The position numbers and the translations under genes are program-made. The notes beneath the pieces were generated by a model that made no database searches, had not been told where the DNA came from, and saw only the letters and a list, made by a program, of their open reading frames with translations. From Lachnospiraceae bacterium (lineage in GTDB: Bacteria > Bacillota > Clostridia > Lachnospirales > Lachnospiraceae), in NCBI GenBank assembly GCA_029338675.1, contig JAQYAV010000163.1, positions 1 through 49,590 on the forward strand: DNA of 49,590 bases, in the 5' to 3' direction. Within the stretch, counting starts at the first letter, position 1. Each line of letters opens with the position of its first letter. Positions 1 to 10,206 of this stretch are shown piece by piece.

Positions 1-2
1 CA

Positions 3-74
3 ACAAGAAAACGAATATATGTTCGTTTTCTTGCCGGAAAAATTGTCCGTTCATATATGCGAATGGGCAATTTA
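3..74. other. Two adjacent intergenic hairpins
   Basis: The first 290 bases hold no gene. Positions 3-33 form a perfect 12-bp stem (arms CAAGAAAACGAA / TTCGTTTTCTTG). Positions about 40-74 form a 13-bp stem with two G-U type pairs (arms AAATTGTCCGTTC / GAATGGGCAATTT). A weaker stem, CTCGG/CCGAG, lies at 129-149. The first could be a terminator for a gene left of the window. The function of the rest is unknown. Confidence 0.45.
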
Positions 75-222
75 ATACATTTATTCACCAATATCATTTT
101 CGCATACGATTGGACTTAACGCTTTCATCTCGGCACTTGAAGAACCGAGGATTCCCGCTTGTCATCCTAAAAAATGCACTATGGAGGATAGAAAAAAATA
201 TGCAGATGGGATTGTAAAAATC

Positions 223-274
223 AAAAGAGGTTTATTAAAACTGTTCACAGTTACAGTTTTTATAAACCTCTTTT
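223..274 (-). terminator. Terminator downstream of rpiB, possibly bidirectional
   Basis: A 22-nt inverted repeat with one mismatch (223-244 with 253-274) begins with AAAAGAGG and ends with CCTCTTTT. Read on the minus strand it follows the rpiB stop by 17 nt and runs into a T-rich tail. The plus-strand reading also ends in T's, so it may stop transcription from both sides. Confidence 0.8.
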
Positions 275-290
275 GTTATGTGATAACCGT

Positions 291-716
291 CTAAGAATAA
301 TAACTAATTCTTCTAATATGTCTTTCCTCGTTAGAAAATTCCGTATCTAAGAAAGTATCAATTATCATAAGTGCCAAATCAGGACCAGTTGTTCTAGCTC
401 CAATACAAATGATGTTAGCATTGTTGTGCTCTCTTGTTGCCTTTGCAGAGAAGCAATCGCAACATAAGGCAGCTCTAATTCCAGCAACCTTGTTTGCTGC
501 CATTGACATTCCGATTCCAGTTCCACAGATTAAGATTCCTCGCTGGCATTCACCAGAAGTAATAGCATCTGTTACGTACTTTGCGTAAACTGGGTAGTCG
601 CAGGATTTATCAGAATCAGTACCAAAATCTTTGAATTCAAGTCCTCTTTCAGTAAGGTGTTTCATAACCTCTTGCTTAAGTGCAAATCCGCCGTGGTCAC
701 ATGCTATAGCTATCAT
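291..716 (-). CDS. rpiB: Ribose-5-phosphate isomerase B
   Basis: Interconverts ribose 5-phosphate and ribulose 5-phosphate in the non-oxidative pentose phosphate pathway, in the cytoplasm. The 141-residue protein opens with the family signature MIAIACDHGGFALK and has the catalytic cysteine motif CGTGIG (Cys64), followed by the HNNAN loop around residue 97. Its length is typical of RpiB/LacAB proteins. The start at 716 is chosen because a TGGGAGG ribosome site lies just upstream and the family signature starts there, although the frame stays open further 5'. It lies downstream of ywlC on the same strand with its own upstream signals. In Bacillus, ywlC and rpiB (ywlF) also lie near the atp operon, so this order is probably ancestral. 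A related sugar-phosphate isomerase substrate, such as allose 6-phosphate, is possible but less likely. Confidence 0.93.
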   Translation of the reverse strand: MIAIACDHGGFALKQEVMKHLTERGLEFKDFGTDSDKSCDYPVYAKYVTDAITSGECQRGILICGTGIGMSMAANKVAGIRAALCCDCFSAKATREHNNANIICIGARTTGPDLALMIIDTFLDTEFSNEERHIRRISYYS

Positions 717-795
717 AAAAAAACCTCCCAAAATAATTAAAATGTAAGAATAAATATAAGAGAAATAATAATCTCTTATTCCGTAAAACATATTA

Positions 796-806
796 AAATT
801 ATAACA
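796..806 (-). promoter_or_regulatory. Possible extended -10 promoter for rpiB
   Basis: On the minus strand TGTTATAAT is an extended -10 element about 85 nt upstream of the rpiB start. No good -35 box is seen, as expected for this promoter class. Sequence match only. Confidence 0.4.
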
Positions 807-866
807 TACTTTTTGCGTGATATATATAATAAAAGTATTGAAAAATACATTAAAGCAATATGTGTA

Positions 867-915
867 AAGAAAAAAGAAAAGCATATTACTATTAAATAAT
901 ATTATAGCAATATGC
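867..915 (-). terminator. Terminator downstream of ywlC
   Basis: On the minus strand a 12-bp stem (GCATATTGCTAT with ATAGTAATATGC, one G-U pair) is followed by TTTTCTTTTTTC. It begins about 40 nt after the ywlC stop and separates it from rpiB. Confidence 0.78.
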
Positions 916-955
916 CTTAGTTCATCTGTGAAATTAAAACAAATTATCTGATTAA

Positions 956-2011
956 TTATACATTTATTACTCTATGCCCAGCAGCCTTAAGTAATCGATT
1001 CATAATTGCTCCACCTAGTTCTCCTGCAGAATAGGCTTCACTGTAAATATAGTCAATGTCTAGCTTGTCGCATTCTCGTAAGAGCGCATATAATCTGGCT
1101 GCGATTGTGCTATCACCATTTGCTTTTCCTATAATTAAAATGGTATCACATTGGTATTTTGTTGCATTTTCTTCAGTTGCAATAACGGCAGTTTTGAAGC
1201 CCGCTAATTTTTTGGTATTAACAAGCTCGTTGATTTTGCTTATGATAGCTTGATTATCGTAGGATAAGCTTTCAATAATTGTAAGTTCGCCCTTTGGTGC
1301 ATAATGAGTATATTTCATTCCAGGAGCCTTAGGTCTTAGATTAGGATCTGGTTCAATAAGAGCCTTGTCTATTTGGACAGGTCCAATAATATTTTCTAAC
1401 ATAGCTTTAGTGATAAAGCCTGGACGAAGTATTGTAGGAATATCTCCTGTAAGATCAATTATTGTAGATTCAATTCCGATACCAACATCCCCGCCGTCGA
1501 TAATCATATCAATTTTGCCATCCATGTCCTCGATAACATGAGACGCATTAGTTGGTGATGGACGTCCTGATGTGTTGGCGCTTGGTGCTGCTATAAGCAC
1601 ACCGCTTTCCTTGATAAGAGAAAGTGCAACTGGATGTGAAGGCATACGAATTGCAACAGTGTTAAGTCCGCCAGTTGTACCATCTGGGACTATATCCTTT
1701 TTAGGGAGAATGATTGTAAGTGGACCTGGCCAGAAAGCTTCCATAAGAGCAGTGGCATTTTCAGGGACATCAGATGCAATTTTATAAACATCCTGAATAC
1801 TTGCGATATGTACAATAAGAGGGTTGTCGCTAGGTCTTCCTTTAGCTGCATATATCTTGGCAGCAGCTTCTGCGTTAAGTGCATTTGCTCCAAGACCGTA
1901 AACTGTCTCGGTTGGAAATGCTACTAAGCCGTCCTTGTTAAGGACTTTAGAAGCCATCTCTATGCAATTTTTATCATTACCGTTGCTTATAATTGTATTC
2001 AAAATAATCAT
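956..2011 (-). CDS. ywlC: L-threonylcarbamoyladenylate synthase (Sua5/YwlC type)
   Basis: Makes threonylcarbamoyl-AMP from threonine, bicarbonate and ATP, the first step of t6A formation at position 37 of ANN-decoding tRNAs. The protein has an N-terminal YrdC domain (about residues 15-200, with KGRPSDNPLIVHI and SANTSGRPSP) and a C-terminal Sua5 domain (about 235-345), so it is the long Sua5 form rather than short TsaC. About 351 residues is typical. The start is uncertain. ATG at 2011 directly abuts a GGAAGG site. A TTG at 2002 would be better spaced (9 nt), and ATG at 2029 has no ribosome site. It lies next to rpiB and near atp, as in Bacillus. Confidence 0.92.
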   Translation of the reverse strand: MIILNTIISNGNDKNCIEMASKVLNKDGLVAFPTETVYGLGANALNAEAAAKIYAAKGRPSDNPLIVHIASIQDVYKIASDVPENATALMEAFWPGPLTIILPKKDIVPDGTTGGLNTVAIRMPSHPVALSLIKESGVLIAAPSANTSGRPSPTNASHVIEDMDGKIDMIIDGGDVGIGIESTIIDLTGDIPTILRPGFITKAMLENIIGPVQIDKALIEPDPNLRPKAPGMKYTHYAPKGELTIIESLSYDNQAIISKINELVNTKKLAGFKTAVIATEENATKYQCDTILIIGKANGDSTIAARLYALLRECDKLDIDYIYSEAYSAGELGGAIMNRLLKAAGHRVINV

Positions 2012-2219
2012 CCTTCCACATATAATCAAATCGATTTTTAGTTTAGCACAATAAAAAAATAAATACTACTATATAATTGTATATAAATATGAATGGTTCT
2101 GTACGATTTTTCTTAATTAATTAACAAGAATTTTATACTATACTAATTATGATATGAATAAGATGATAAATGGTCTTGTTCTAGAATATATTAATACATA
2201 AGAAATAAAAGGTGAGGTT

Positions 2220-2668
2220 ATGAACGTACTATTTGGGTTGTTCTTGTTGTAGTAACTGCAGTGTTAGGCGTTATGTCAGAAATCTTCACTGGTTCAGTTG
2301 AGGGTATGAGTGAGAGCCTTGGCTTAAGCGAACAGTTCGTTGGTCTTATTATGATTCCTATTATTGGAAATGCTGCTGAGCACAGTACAGCAATCTTAAT
2401 GGCAATGAAGAACAAGATGACAGCAGTTATTGAGGTTAGTGTAGGTAGTACACTTCAGGTTATTTTATTTGTAATGCCAATATTAGTATTCGTAAGCTGC
2501 TTGTTCACACCAATGAACTTAATCTTTACACCATTTGAATTAGTAATACTTGTAAGTTCAGCTATTATAACAAACCGTGTAATAGAGGATGGTAGATCAA
2601 ACTGGTTTGAGGGAGTTCAGCTTTTGTTGATTTACGCGATAATAGCGGTTTCTTTCTTTATAGTCTAA
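2220..2668 (+). pseudogene. C-terminal remnant of a CaCA-family Ca2+/H+ antiporter
   Basis: The readable frame (2222-2668) encodes about 145 residues of hydrophobic membrane protein. It holds the second alpha-repeat signature of cation/Ca2+ exchangers (GNAAEHSTAI), a preceding MSEIFTGSVE helix, and three more membrane segments. Full-length relatives are about 350-400 residues with two alpha repeats; the first half is missing here. A ribosome site (AAGGTGAGG) and ATG at 2220 remain, but that ATG is in another frame and stops after ten codons. The first in-frame ATG is at 2261, inside a helix. The likely history is an internal deletion that fused the old start region to the C-terminal half out of frame. 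A functional half-size protein is unlikely. Confidence 0.75.
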
Positions 2669-2796
2669 AATCAGTCCGCACTCCCATAGCGTAAGTGGTG
2701 GAATTTAAATTTGCACTTTGGATATTGTAATATGGTCAAAAATTGACTGAAATGCAATATTTCATAGCTTTTTTATAGAAAGTTATCGAATTGTTG

Positions 2797-2836
2797 AAAG
2801 TATGGACATACTTTATTCATAAATCCTATATATAAT
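2797..2836 (+). promoter_or_regulatory. Perfect palindrome next to a -10 box
   Basis: AAAGTATG-GA-CATACTTT (2797-2814) is a perfect 8-bp inverted repeat of operator type. A consensus TATAAT lies at 2831-2836, so the palindrome covers the -35 position. The bound regulator is unknown. The next gene starts at 3031, with a terminator-like hairpin in between. Confidence 0.4.
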
Positions 2837-2886
2837 AAGAGTATAGTTTTTTTCATAAATTTCTTTAAATAATAATAGTTAATTTT

Positions 2887-2918
2887 AAAAAATGCCGAAT
2901 TCAGTTTCGGCATTTTTT
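2887..2918 (+). terminator. Intrinsic terminator in the 2669-3030 gap
   Basis: Stem AATGCCGAA / TTCGGCATT extended by A/T pairs, loop TTCAG, followed by a T-run. No gene precedes it closely. It ends either read-through from the antiporter remnant or a short transcript from the -10 box at 2831. Confidence 0.75.
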
Positions 2919-3030
2919 AATTTCTGATATAATTCATAAATGTCAAATTCAATAAAAATAAAATATCGTTCTTAGATTATTAAGATGTGAAACAGTGTGT
3001 AGAAAAAAATAAACGATGGGGGACAGTAAC

Positions 3031-3885
3031 ATGGCGCAAGCAATGACATTAATAAAAAATGTATACGCAGAAGAGTTAAAACCTATGGGATATGTAAAGG
3101 TAAAAAGTAAGCATCCATATTTTGCAAAGATGCTTACGCCAGAAATATTTGCTGTAATTGCCATTGAGAAGGAACGGTATTGTTCTATCTCTCCATACGA
3201 AGATACAGAATTTTATTTAAAGGAATGTGGAGAATTTCATATTTATTGTGGCATAGGAACAGTGTATAAAAAGAATATCGATTTTGATAAAGATATTGAA
3301 GATAATAAAAGGTGGTTATTGGGAATGCGAGATATTTATCGAGCGGACAATCCTGAGAAAATTGGTGAGTATGATGAAGAATTATATTCGTTTATTTATG
3401 ATAAAAATGATAAAGATTCAATAGTTCGATCAGCGAGAAAATCTATTGATATAATAAAAAAGTATGCATTTGGTAAATTTGATGAGATAAACTCATTGGA
3501 AAAGGCATTGAAGTTTTTGGAAAAATATAATTCATCTATATTATATTTGGGTAAATATTGTGATCAAGATATTGATTATTGTAATGTAATAGATGAGGGA
3601 ATACTTTATATAAAAACTGAGAATCACGATGATTTAAATGAGTTGTACGAGCGTAATTGTAGAAAAGAATATTATGCAGTTATTAGTCCTAATACAGGAT
3701 ATAAAATGGAAGACTATGAGGAAGTGTGTGAAATTATAGCTGAATTCAGAAAAAATATAGTTGCTAATCGAGATAAAATTTTTGAAGATCGCACTGTATA
3801 TAGTCAAGTTTTGGGTGAGTTAGAGAGAAGAAAAAACTATAATTGCGAAAAGTTGAAAAAATATGGGATTTTACATAATATTTAA
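3031..3885 (+). CDS. Hypothetical protein, 284 aa
   Basis: I do not recognise a family. The predicted product is soluble, charged and rich in Lys, Glu, Asp and Tyr, with no signal peptide or membrane segment. Start: the ATG at 3031 follows GGGGGA with a 7-nt gap; an upstream ATG at 3016 overlaps that ribosome site and is less likely. The N-terminus (MAQAMTLIKNVYAEELKPMG) suggests a short helix followed by a mixed alpha/beta domain. The next gene lies about 110 bases on and appears to have its own promoter, so this gene may be monocistronic. Confidence 0.7.
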   Translation: MAQAMTLIKNVYAEELKPMGYVKVKSKHPYFAKMLTPEIFAVIAIEKERYCSISPYEDTEFYLKECGEFHIYCGIGTVYKKNIDFDKDIEDNKRWLLGMRDIYRADNPEKIGEYDEELYSFIYDKNDKDSIVRSARKSIDIIKKYAFGKFDEINSLEKALKFLEKYNSSILYLGKYCDQDIDYCNVIDEGILYIKTENHDDLNELYERNCRKEYYAVISPNTGYKMEDYEEVCEIIAEFRKNIVANRDKIFEDRTVYSQVLGELERRKNYNCEKLKKYGILHNI

Positions 3886-3900
3886 AGACGAGATTTATAA

Positions 3901-3929
3901 TTGACAAGACATAAAAACGTATGTTAACT
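3901..3929 (+). promoter_or_regulatory. Candidate promoter for the 3996 gene
   Basis: TTGACA (3901-3906), a 17-nt spacer and TTAACT (3924-3929) fit a sigma-A promoter with a strong -35 and a weak -10. It lies about 65 nt upstream of the start codon. Confidence 0.45.
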
Positions 3930-3995
3930 TATAGAAAGCTGACAAATTAGGTAGGTCTAGGTATAGATGTAATTGTATAATGTAGGAGGGACATT

Positions 3996-4343
3996 ATGGA
4001 ATACGAATTTGATGATATGATAGGAATTAATCAATTAGAACTAGAGTATGAGGCTCATGTGGTAGGCTTTGATGGAGAGAATTTTACCTACGGCATATAT
4101 TTTGATGATGAAATAAGTGAATTGCATTGTGAGAATGTAAAAAAAGCAGTATATTCGTTGGGCGATTCTGATGATGAAGAAAGCGAAGACTACATTGGCT
4201 ATATTGATATTTCGAAAAAAGAAGATAAGATTTTTGTATTCCAAGATTTAGGCGGAAGTTTTGATTGTGAAGAAAAAGTTCATAAGCTTCTAAATGCTTT
4301 AAATAGTGTAGAGGGAATAAGTAAGGTCCTCATAAATGAGTAA
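3996..4343 (+). CDS. Hypothetical acidic protein, 115 aa
   Basis: Family not recognised. The product is small, soluble and very acidic (Asp/Glu-rich, with DSDDEESEDY near residues 56-65), probably a compact beta-rich fold, with no signal peptide. A TAGGAGGGA ribosome site precedes the ATG. It has a promoter-like sequence upstream and a terminator 40 nt after the stop, so it is probably a single-gene unit. Confidence 0.7.
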   Translation: MEYEFDDMIGINQLELEYEAHVVGFDGENFTYGIYFDDEISELHCENVKKAVYSLGDSDDEESEDYIGYIDISKKEDKIFVFQDLGGSFDCEEKVHKLLNALNSVEGISKVLINE

Positions 4344-4383
4344 AAGAAATTTGATTTAGTAGTTTTTTAAGAAAACATAGAAG

Positions 4384-4418
4384 TCCTTGTTATTGTATAT
4401 GCAGTAACAAGGGCTTTT
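4384..4418 (+). terminator. Intrinsic terminator
   Basis: CCTTGTTA and TAACAAGG pair perfectly across a short loop, followed by GCTTTTTG. It ends the 3996-4343 gene. Confidence 0.8.
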
Positions 4419-4484
4419 TGAATTTGGAGTGCATGAAAATGTTTTCTCATAATTATAATTTGTCGTGATATATACTTGAGTTTA

Positions 4485-4513
4485 TTGGGTGTAATATTTC
4501 TAATAGGTATAAT
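4485..4513 (+). promoter_or_regulatory. Candidate promoter for the lipoprotein gene
   Basis: TTGGGT (4485-4490), a 17-nt spacer and a perfect TATAAT (4508-4513), about 65 nt before the start at 4578. Confidence 0.5.
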
Positions 4514-4577
4514 ATAATTAATTCTAAAAGAGTAAATTAATTGCCCTTGGACTTGATTGTTGGACTTGGAGGTTTAT

Positions 4578-5442
4578 ATGAAAAAGAAAAGTATATTATA
4601 TTTATTGTTAGGTGCAGTGCTTATATCTGGATGTGGAAGCAAGAAACAGGATATGGATTACCAGAAGTATTTGAGGGATAACAAGATTGAAACATCTACA
4701 GTGAGTGATGTTTCTAAAACTACTGCCGAAGATAGTGCAGAGGTAACGGATGGTGAAGAGGTAGGCCGTAGCGCAGATGTTTCTTATGTAATAGAGGGAA
4801 ATAATACTATAACTGTTAATGCAGACATTGCTAGAAAAGGAAATGTAAAATTTGCTCAGGCTAAGGCATCCACCAAAGTCTACACAGAGGAAGATATCAA
4901 AAAAGATTGCTGATAACTTTTTTGATAATGCTACATATATAACCTTACTTCATCCTAGTCAGGGGACTGGAGCGTATGTAAAGGAAAGAACAACTAAGTT
5001 AGATGAGTATGAACATAGTTTAATAGGAGAAGATGGTGACTCAGTTTATGGATTTGTGACTGGAACGGATGATGAGGAAGTAGATTTTATAACAAATGAA
5101 GAATATTTAGTGGTTGCTGTAACTCCTAGTGGGGTTGATTCGGTAGTGAATATAAACCAGATGGAAGTTGACGAAATAGTTAATTCGGATGTAGAGATTA
5201 TGTCCTTTGAAGAAATCAACAAAATAGCTCAAGAAAAAATGAAGAGTAAAGAGCTTGATACGGGATATAACCAGGATATAGAGGTTAGTGAAATAAAGCT
5301 TGCATTAGCGCAGGTTGAAAAGGATGGAAGCTATGATATAGTACCAGCCTGGTACTACATGTTTGACCTTCCTGATCAAGCATTTCCAATAAAAAAATGT
5401 TTGATTTGCATAAATGCTATTGATGGAACTGTAATTAGGTAG
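4578..5442 (+). pseudogene. Secreted lipoprotein gene split by a frameshift
   Basis: The first frame (4578-4913) starts after TTGGAGG and encodes a lipoprotein signal with lipobox LISGC, then a Ser/Thr/Glu-rich linker and the start of a folded domain. It stops at TGA shortly after EEDIKK. The +1 frame continues without a break from KKIADNFFD to 5442 and ends in a plausible C-terminus (about 175 residues). Removing one A from the six-A run at about 4899-4904 joins both parts into a protein of about 287 residues. This could be a recent frameshift, a sequencing error in a homopolymer, or a gene read by slippage. No family is recognised. A good terminator follows, so the unit was once intact. Confidence 0.7.
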
Positions 5443-5477
5443 TATAATATTTATTGTTTTTTTAAAGATAGGCAATG

Positions 5478-5520
5478 GCGCTTAAGAATAATAAAATTCT
5501 TAGGCGCTTCTTTAATTTTT
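5478..5520 (+). terminator. Intrinsic terminator
   Basis: GCGCTTAAGAAT pairs with ATTCTTAGGCGC (one G-U pair), followed by TTCTTTAATTTTT. It closes the lipoprotein unit and insulates the atp operon. Confidence 0.85.
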
Positions 5521-5542
5521 TTACTAATTGTTTTGCCAATTA

Positions 5543-5571
5543 TTGAAAAAAAACTTGTGATAAGTTATAAT
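5543..5571 (+). promoter_or_regulatory. Promoter of the ATP synthase operon
   Basis: TTGAAA (5543-5548), a 17-nt spacer and a perfect TATAAT (5566-5571). The predicted start of transcription is near 5578, giving a leader of about 65 nt that contains a small ATGCAC/GTGCAT hairpin. It is the only strong promoter between the preceding terminator and atpZ. Confidence 0.7.
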
Positions 5572-5641
5572 AAATTTTGTATGCACCTAAGATTTTTTGT
5601 GCATTCTAATTAATAAATTACATGTTTAACCAGGTGATATT

Positions 5642-5941
5642 ATGGGGAACAATAATATAGCTAAGATGTTGTTTTTGATAACCCAGATAGGAATAACAAT
5701 GCTAACAACTATATTCCTATGCTTGGGGATAGGATATGCCATTGATAAGGCATTTGGAACACATCTTATGGTTTGGTTTATAGTTCTTGGAGTCTTAGCA
5801 GGCTTTAGATCTGTTGGTATATTGCTTAAGAAGTTTATAGGTAGTATGAAGGACAACAAGGAAGAGTATTTGATAGGAAGTAATCCAACGCCTGACGAAA
5901 ACGACTGGCCGGATGGTGAGTCTGAAATGAATGAGGATTAG
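5642..5941 (+). CDS. atpZ: AtpZ-type ATP synthase accessory membrane protein
   Basis: A small protein of the AtpZ/ATPase_gene1 family, which accompanies the Fo sector in many bacteria and, with AtpI, has been linked to Mg2+/Ca2+ supply and c-ring handling. The 99 residues form two membrane helices (about 10-31 and 40-60) with a short loop and an acidic cytoplasmic tail (PDENDWPDGESEMNED). First gene of the operon, with a CAGGTGAT ribosome site upstream. Identification rests on size, two-helix topology and position immediately before an AtpI-like gene and atpB. Confidence 0.8.
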   Translation: MGNNNIAKMLFLITQIGITMLTTIFLCLGIGYAIDKAFGTHLMVWFIVLGVLAGFRSVGILLKKFIGSMKDNKEEYLIGSNPTPDENDWPDGESEMNED

Positions 5942-5959
5942 GAGTATATATAGGTTTTT

Positions 5960-6355
5960 ATGGAAAGTCGCAGGGTGTTAAAGGAACTATATCTTGGAAT
6001 AATTATTGTTGAAGTATTCTTTCTAATAATCGGAATATTTCTTATGAGACCATATTATTTGTTTGCAATAGGTATAGGCATAGGAATTTTGGGAGCTTTT
6101 TTTGAGGTGTATCATATGTATGATTGCCTCGATAAAGCACTTAGTATGCCACCTAAAAATGCAAGAAGCTATGTAACGTCAAGAAGCTTTATAAGGCTTG
6201 TTTCAAGTGCAGCGTTGATGATTATAGGATTTAGCATTCACTGGGTTACATTTGTGGGGATTGCAATAAGTCTTATATCAATAAAGGTATCTGCCTTGGT
6301 TAATCCACTAGTTAGAAGGATTACTGACAAGGGTAGTAAAGAGGATACCAATTAA
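5960..6355 (+). CDS. atpI: ATP synthase subunit I (AtpI-like)
   Basis: A 131-residue polytopic membrane protein with four predicted helices (about 9-29, 31-50, 78-95 and 96-115) and basic loops. This matches the AtpI family, thought to assist c-ring assembly or ion supply. The gene starts 19 nt after atpZ, and the AGGAG overlapping the atpZ stop may serve as a distant ribosome site. Family sequences are very divergent, so the call depends partly on position before atpB. Confidence 0.78.
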   Translation: MESRRVLKELYLGIIIVEVFFLIIGIFLMRPYYLFAIGIGIGILGAFFEVYHMYDCLDKALSMPPKNARSYVTSRSFIRLVSSAALMIIGFSIHWVTFVGIAISLISIKVSALVNPLVRRITDKGSKEDTN

Positions 6356-6417
6356 TATGATTGATAGAACGTAAAAAGTTCTTCATATAATAAAAATTAA
6401 AGAAGGAGGGTGAGCAT

Positions 6418-7149
6418 ATGATTAACGGCAATGCCATTGGAAATGATTTGGTTATGCGTGAGGCTGATTTCTATGTCCACGAGCTATATCCTATCAACTT
6501 CTTTGGCACAACGGTGTATATAACCACCACTCATGTGTGTACGCTTATTGTTCTTTTAGCAATAGTAATTCTTGGCATTATGGCAAGAAGAAGCGTTATG
6601 AAAACAAAGGATGCTCCAAGTAAATTTGCTACAGGTGTTGAGATTGCCATCACAACGTTACTTAATTTTGTTGATGGTTCAATGGGCAAGGCTGGAAAGA
6701 AATATGTGAACTATGTAGGTGCATTATTTGTATTTGTATTGTTCTCTAACATTTCCGGTCTTTTTGGTTTAAGACCACCAACAGCTGACTATGGTACAAC
6801 ACTTTGTATAGCGCTTGTGACATTTGTCATGATTCAGTATGCGGCAATCAGATATCAGAAGTGGGGAGCTTTAAAGGGCTTATTCGAGCCGATCTTTTTC
6901 TTCTTCCCAATCAATGTTATCAGTGAATTTGCCACACCGGTTTCATTGTCACTTCGTTTGTTTGGTAATGTTTTGGCTGGTACAGTAATGATGGCACTTT
7001 ATTACGGTATGTTACCAGTATTTATGAAAATCGGTATACCGTCAGCACTTCATGTGTACTTTGATTTGTTCTCAGGAGCAATTCAGGCATACGTATTTTG
7101 TATGTTGACTATGGTATTTGTTGCCGATAAGAGGAAAGTTGAATCTTAA
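6418..7149 (+). CDS. atpB: ATP synthase Fo subunit a
   Basis: Stator channel subunit that carries ions to and from the rotating c-ring. The 243-residue protein has the expected set of membrane helices and the invariant arginine motif SLSLRLFGN (Arg180), followed by the usual last helices. A strong ribosome site (AAGGAGGGTGAG) precedes the ATG. It is followed 29 nt later by atpE. In combination with the sodium-type c subunit downstream it should form a Na+ path, but subunit a alone does not show ion choice. Confidence 0.96.
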   Translation: MINGNAIGNDLVMREADFYVHELYPINFFGTTVYITTTHVCTLIVLLAIVILGIMARRSVMKTKDAPSKFATGVEIAITTLLNFVDGSMGKAGKKYVNYVGALFVFVLFSNISGLFGLRPPTADYGTTLCIALVTFVMIQYAAIRYQKWGALKGLFEPIFFFFPINVISEFATPVSLSLRLFGNVLAGTVMMALYYGMLPVFMKIGIPSALHVYFDLFSGAIQAYVFCMLTMVFVADKRKVES

Positions 7150-7175
7150 AAATTATATATTTACGGAGGTATTAA

Positions 7176-7436
<261 letters not shown>

Positions 7437-7493
7437 ATATTTGCAGGCATTGTAAAAGCGTAATTACATTGTCGCACCGAAGGGAGGTTTGGA

Positions 7494-8059
7494 TTGACGG
7501 TTATGAGTACTGGAATTAGTACATTTTATAATGCAAATGCTGTTGTCCTAGCTAACGAAGGTCGTATATTTGGACTTGATGCCCAGTTGTTATTCGACAT
7601 CGTGATCCAGGGCATAGCTGTTTTCCTTGTATTCGTTTTCTTATCATATATTCTTATTGAACCAGTTAAGAAGATGCTTGAGGAAAGACAGGCTAAGATT
7701 AAAAATGATATTGCTAGTGCAGCTAGTGATAAGGAAGAAGCAGCAAAGCTTAAGGCTTTGTATGAAGAAAAGATGGAAAAAGCCGATAGTGAGGTGGATG
7801 ACATCTTGACAGCTGCTAGAAAGAAGGCTCTTAAAAACGAGGAAACTATCGTTGCAGAGGCAAAGAACGAGGCTGCAAGAATCATTTCACATGCTAATCA
7901 GGAGGCAGAGTTAGAAAAGAGCAGAGTTAAGGACGAGGTTAAGCAGGAGATTATTAGTGTTGCAACTGTTATGGCTGGTAAGTTTGTTGACGAGTCATTA
8001 GACGCAGCAAAGCAGGATGCACTTATTGATGCTACCTTGAAGGAAATGGGTGATAATAC

Positions 8060-8075
<16 letters not shown>
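7494..8075 (+). CDS. atpF: ATP synthase Fo subunit b
   Basis: Peripheral stalk subunit linking Fo to F1. The 193 residues have one membrane helix (about 30-53) followed by a long Ala/Glu/Lys-rich helical stalk with coiled-coil character. The start is TTG at 7494: GGGAGG lies 6 nt before it, whereas the next ATG at 7503 is 15 nt away. The short segment before the helix (about 28 residues) is longer than in E. coli. The 3' end overlaps atpH by 16 bp, which suggests translational coupling. Confidence 0.93.
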
Positions 8076-10167
<2,092 letters not shown>

Positions 10168-10206
10168 TTAATAACAATATTGTTATAGATAGGAAGGTGA
10201 ATAGTC

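Noticed and set aside
2218-2415. 65-codon minus-strand frame over the antiporter remnant
   Set aside because: The plus strand carries the clear CaCA signature; the minus frame is its shadow.
7526-7885. 119-codon minus-strand frame
   Set aside because: Shadow of the Ala/Lys/Glu-rich stalk of atpF; no ribosome site.
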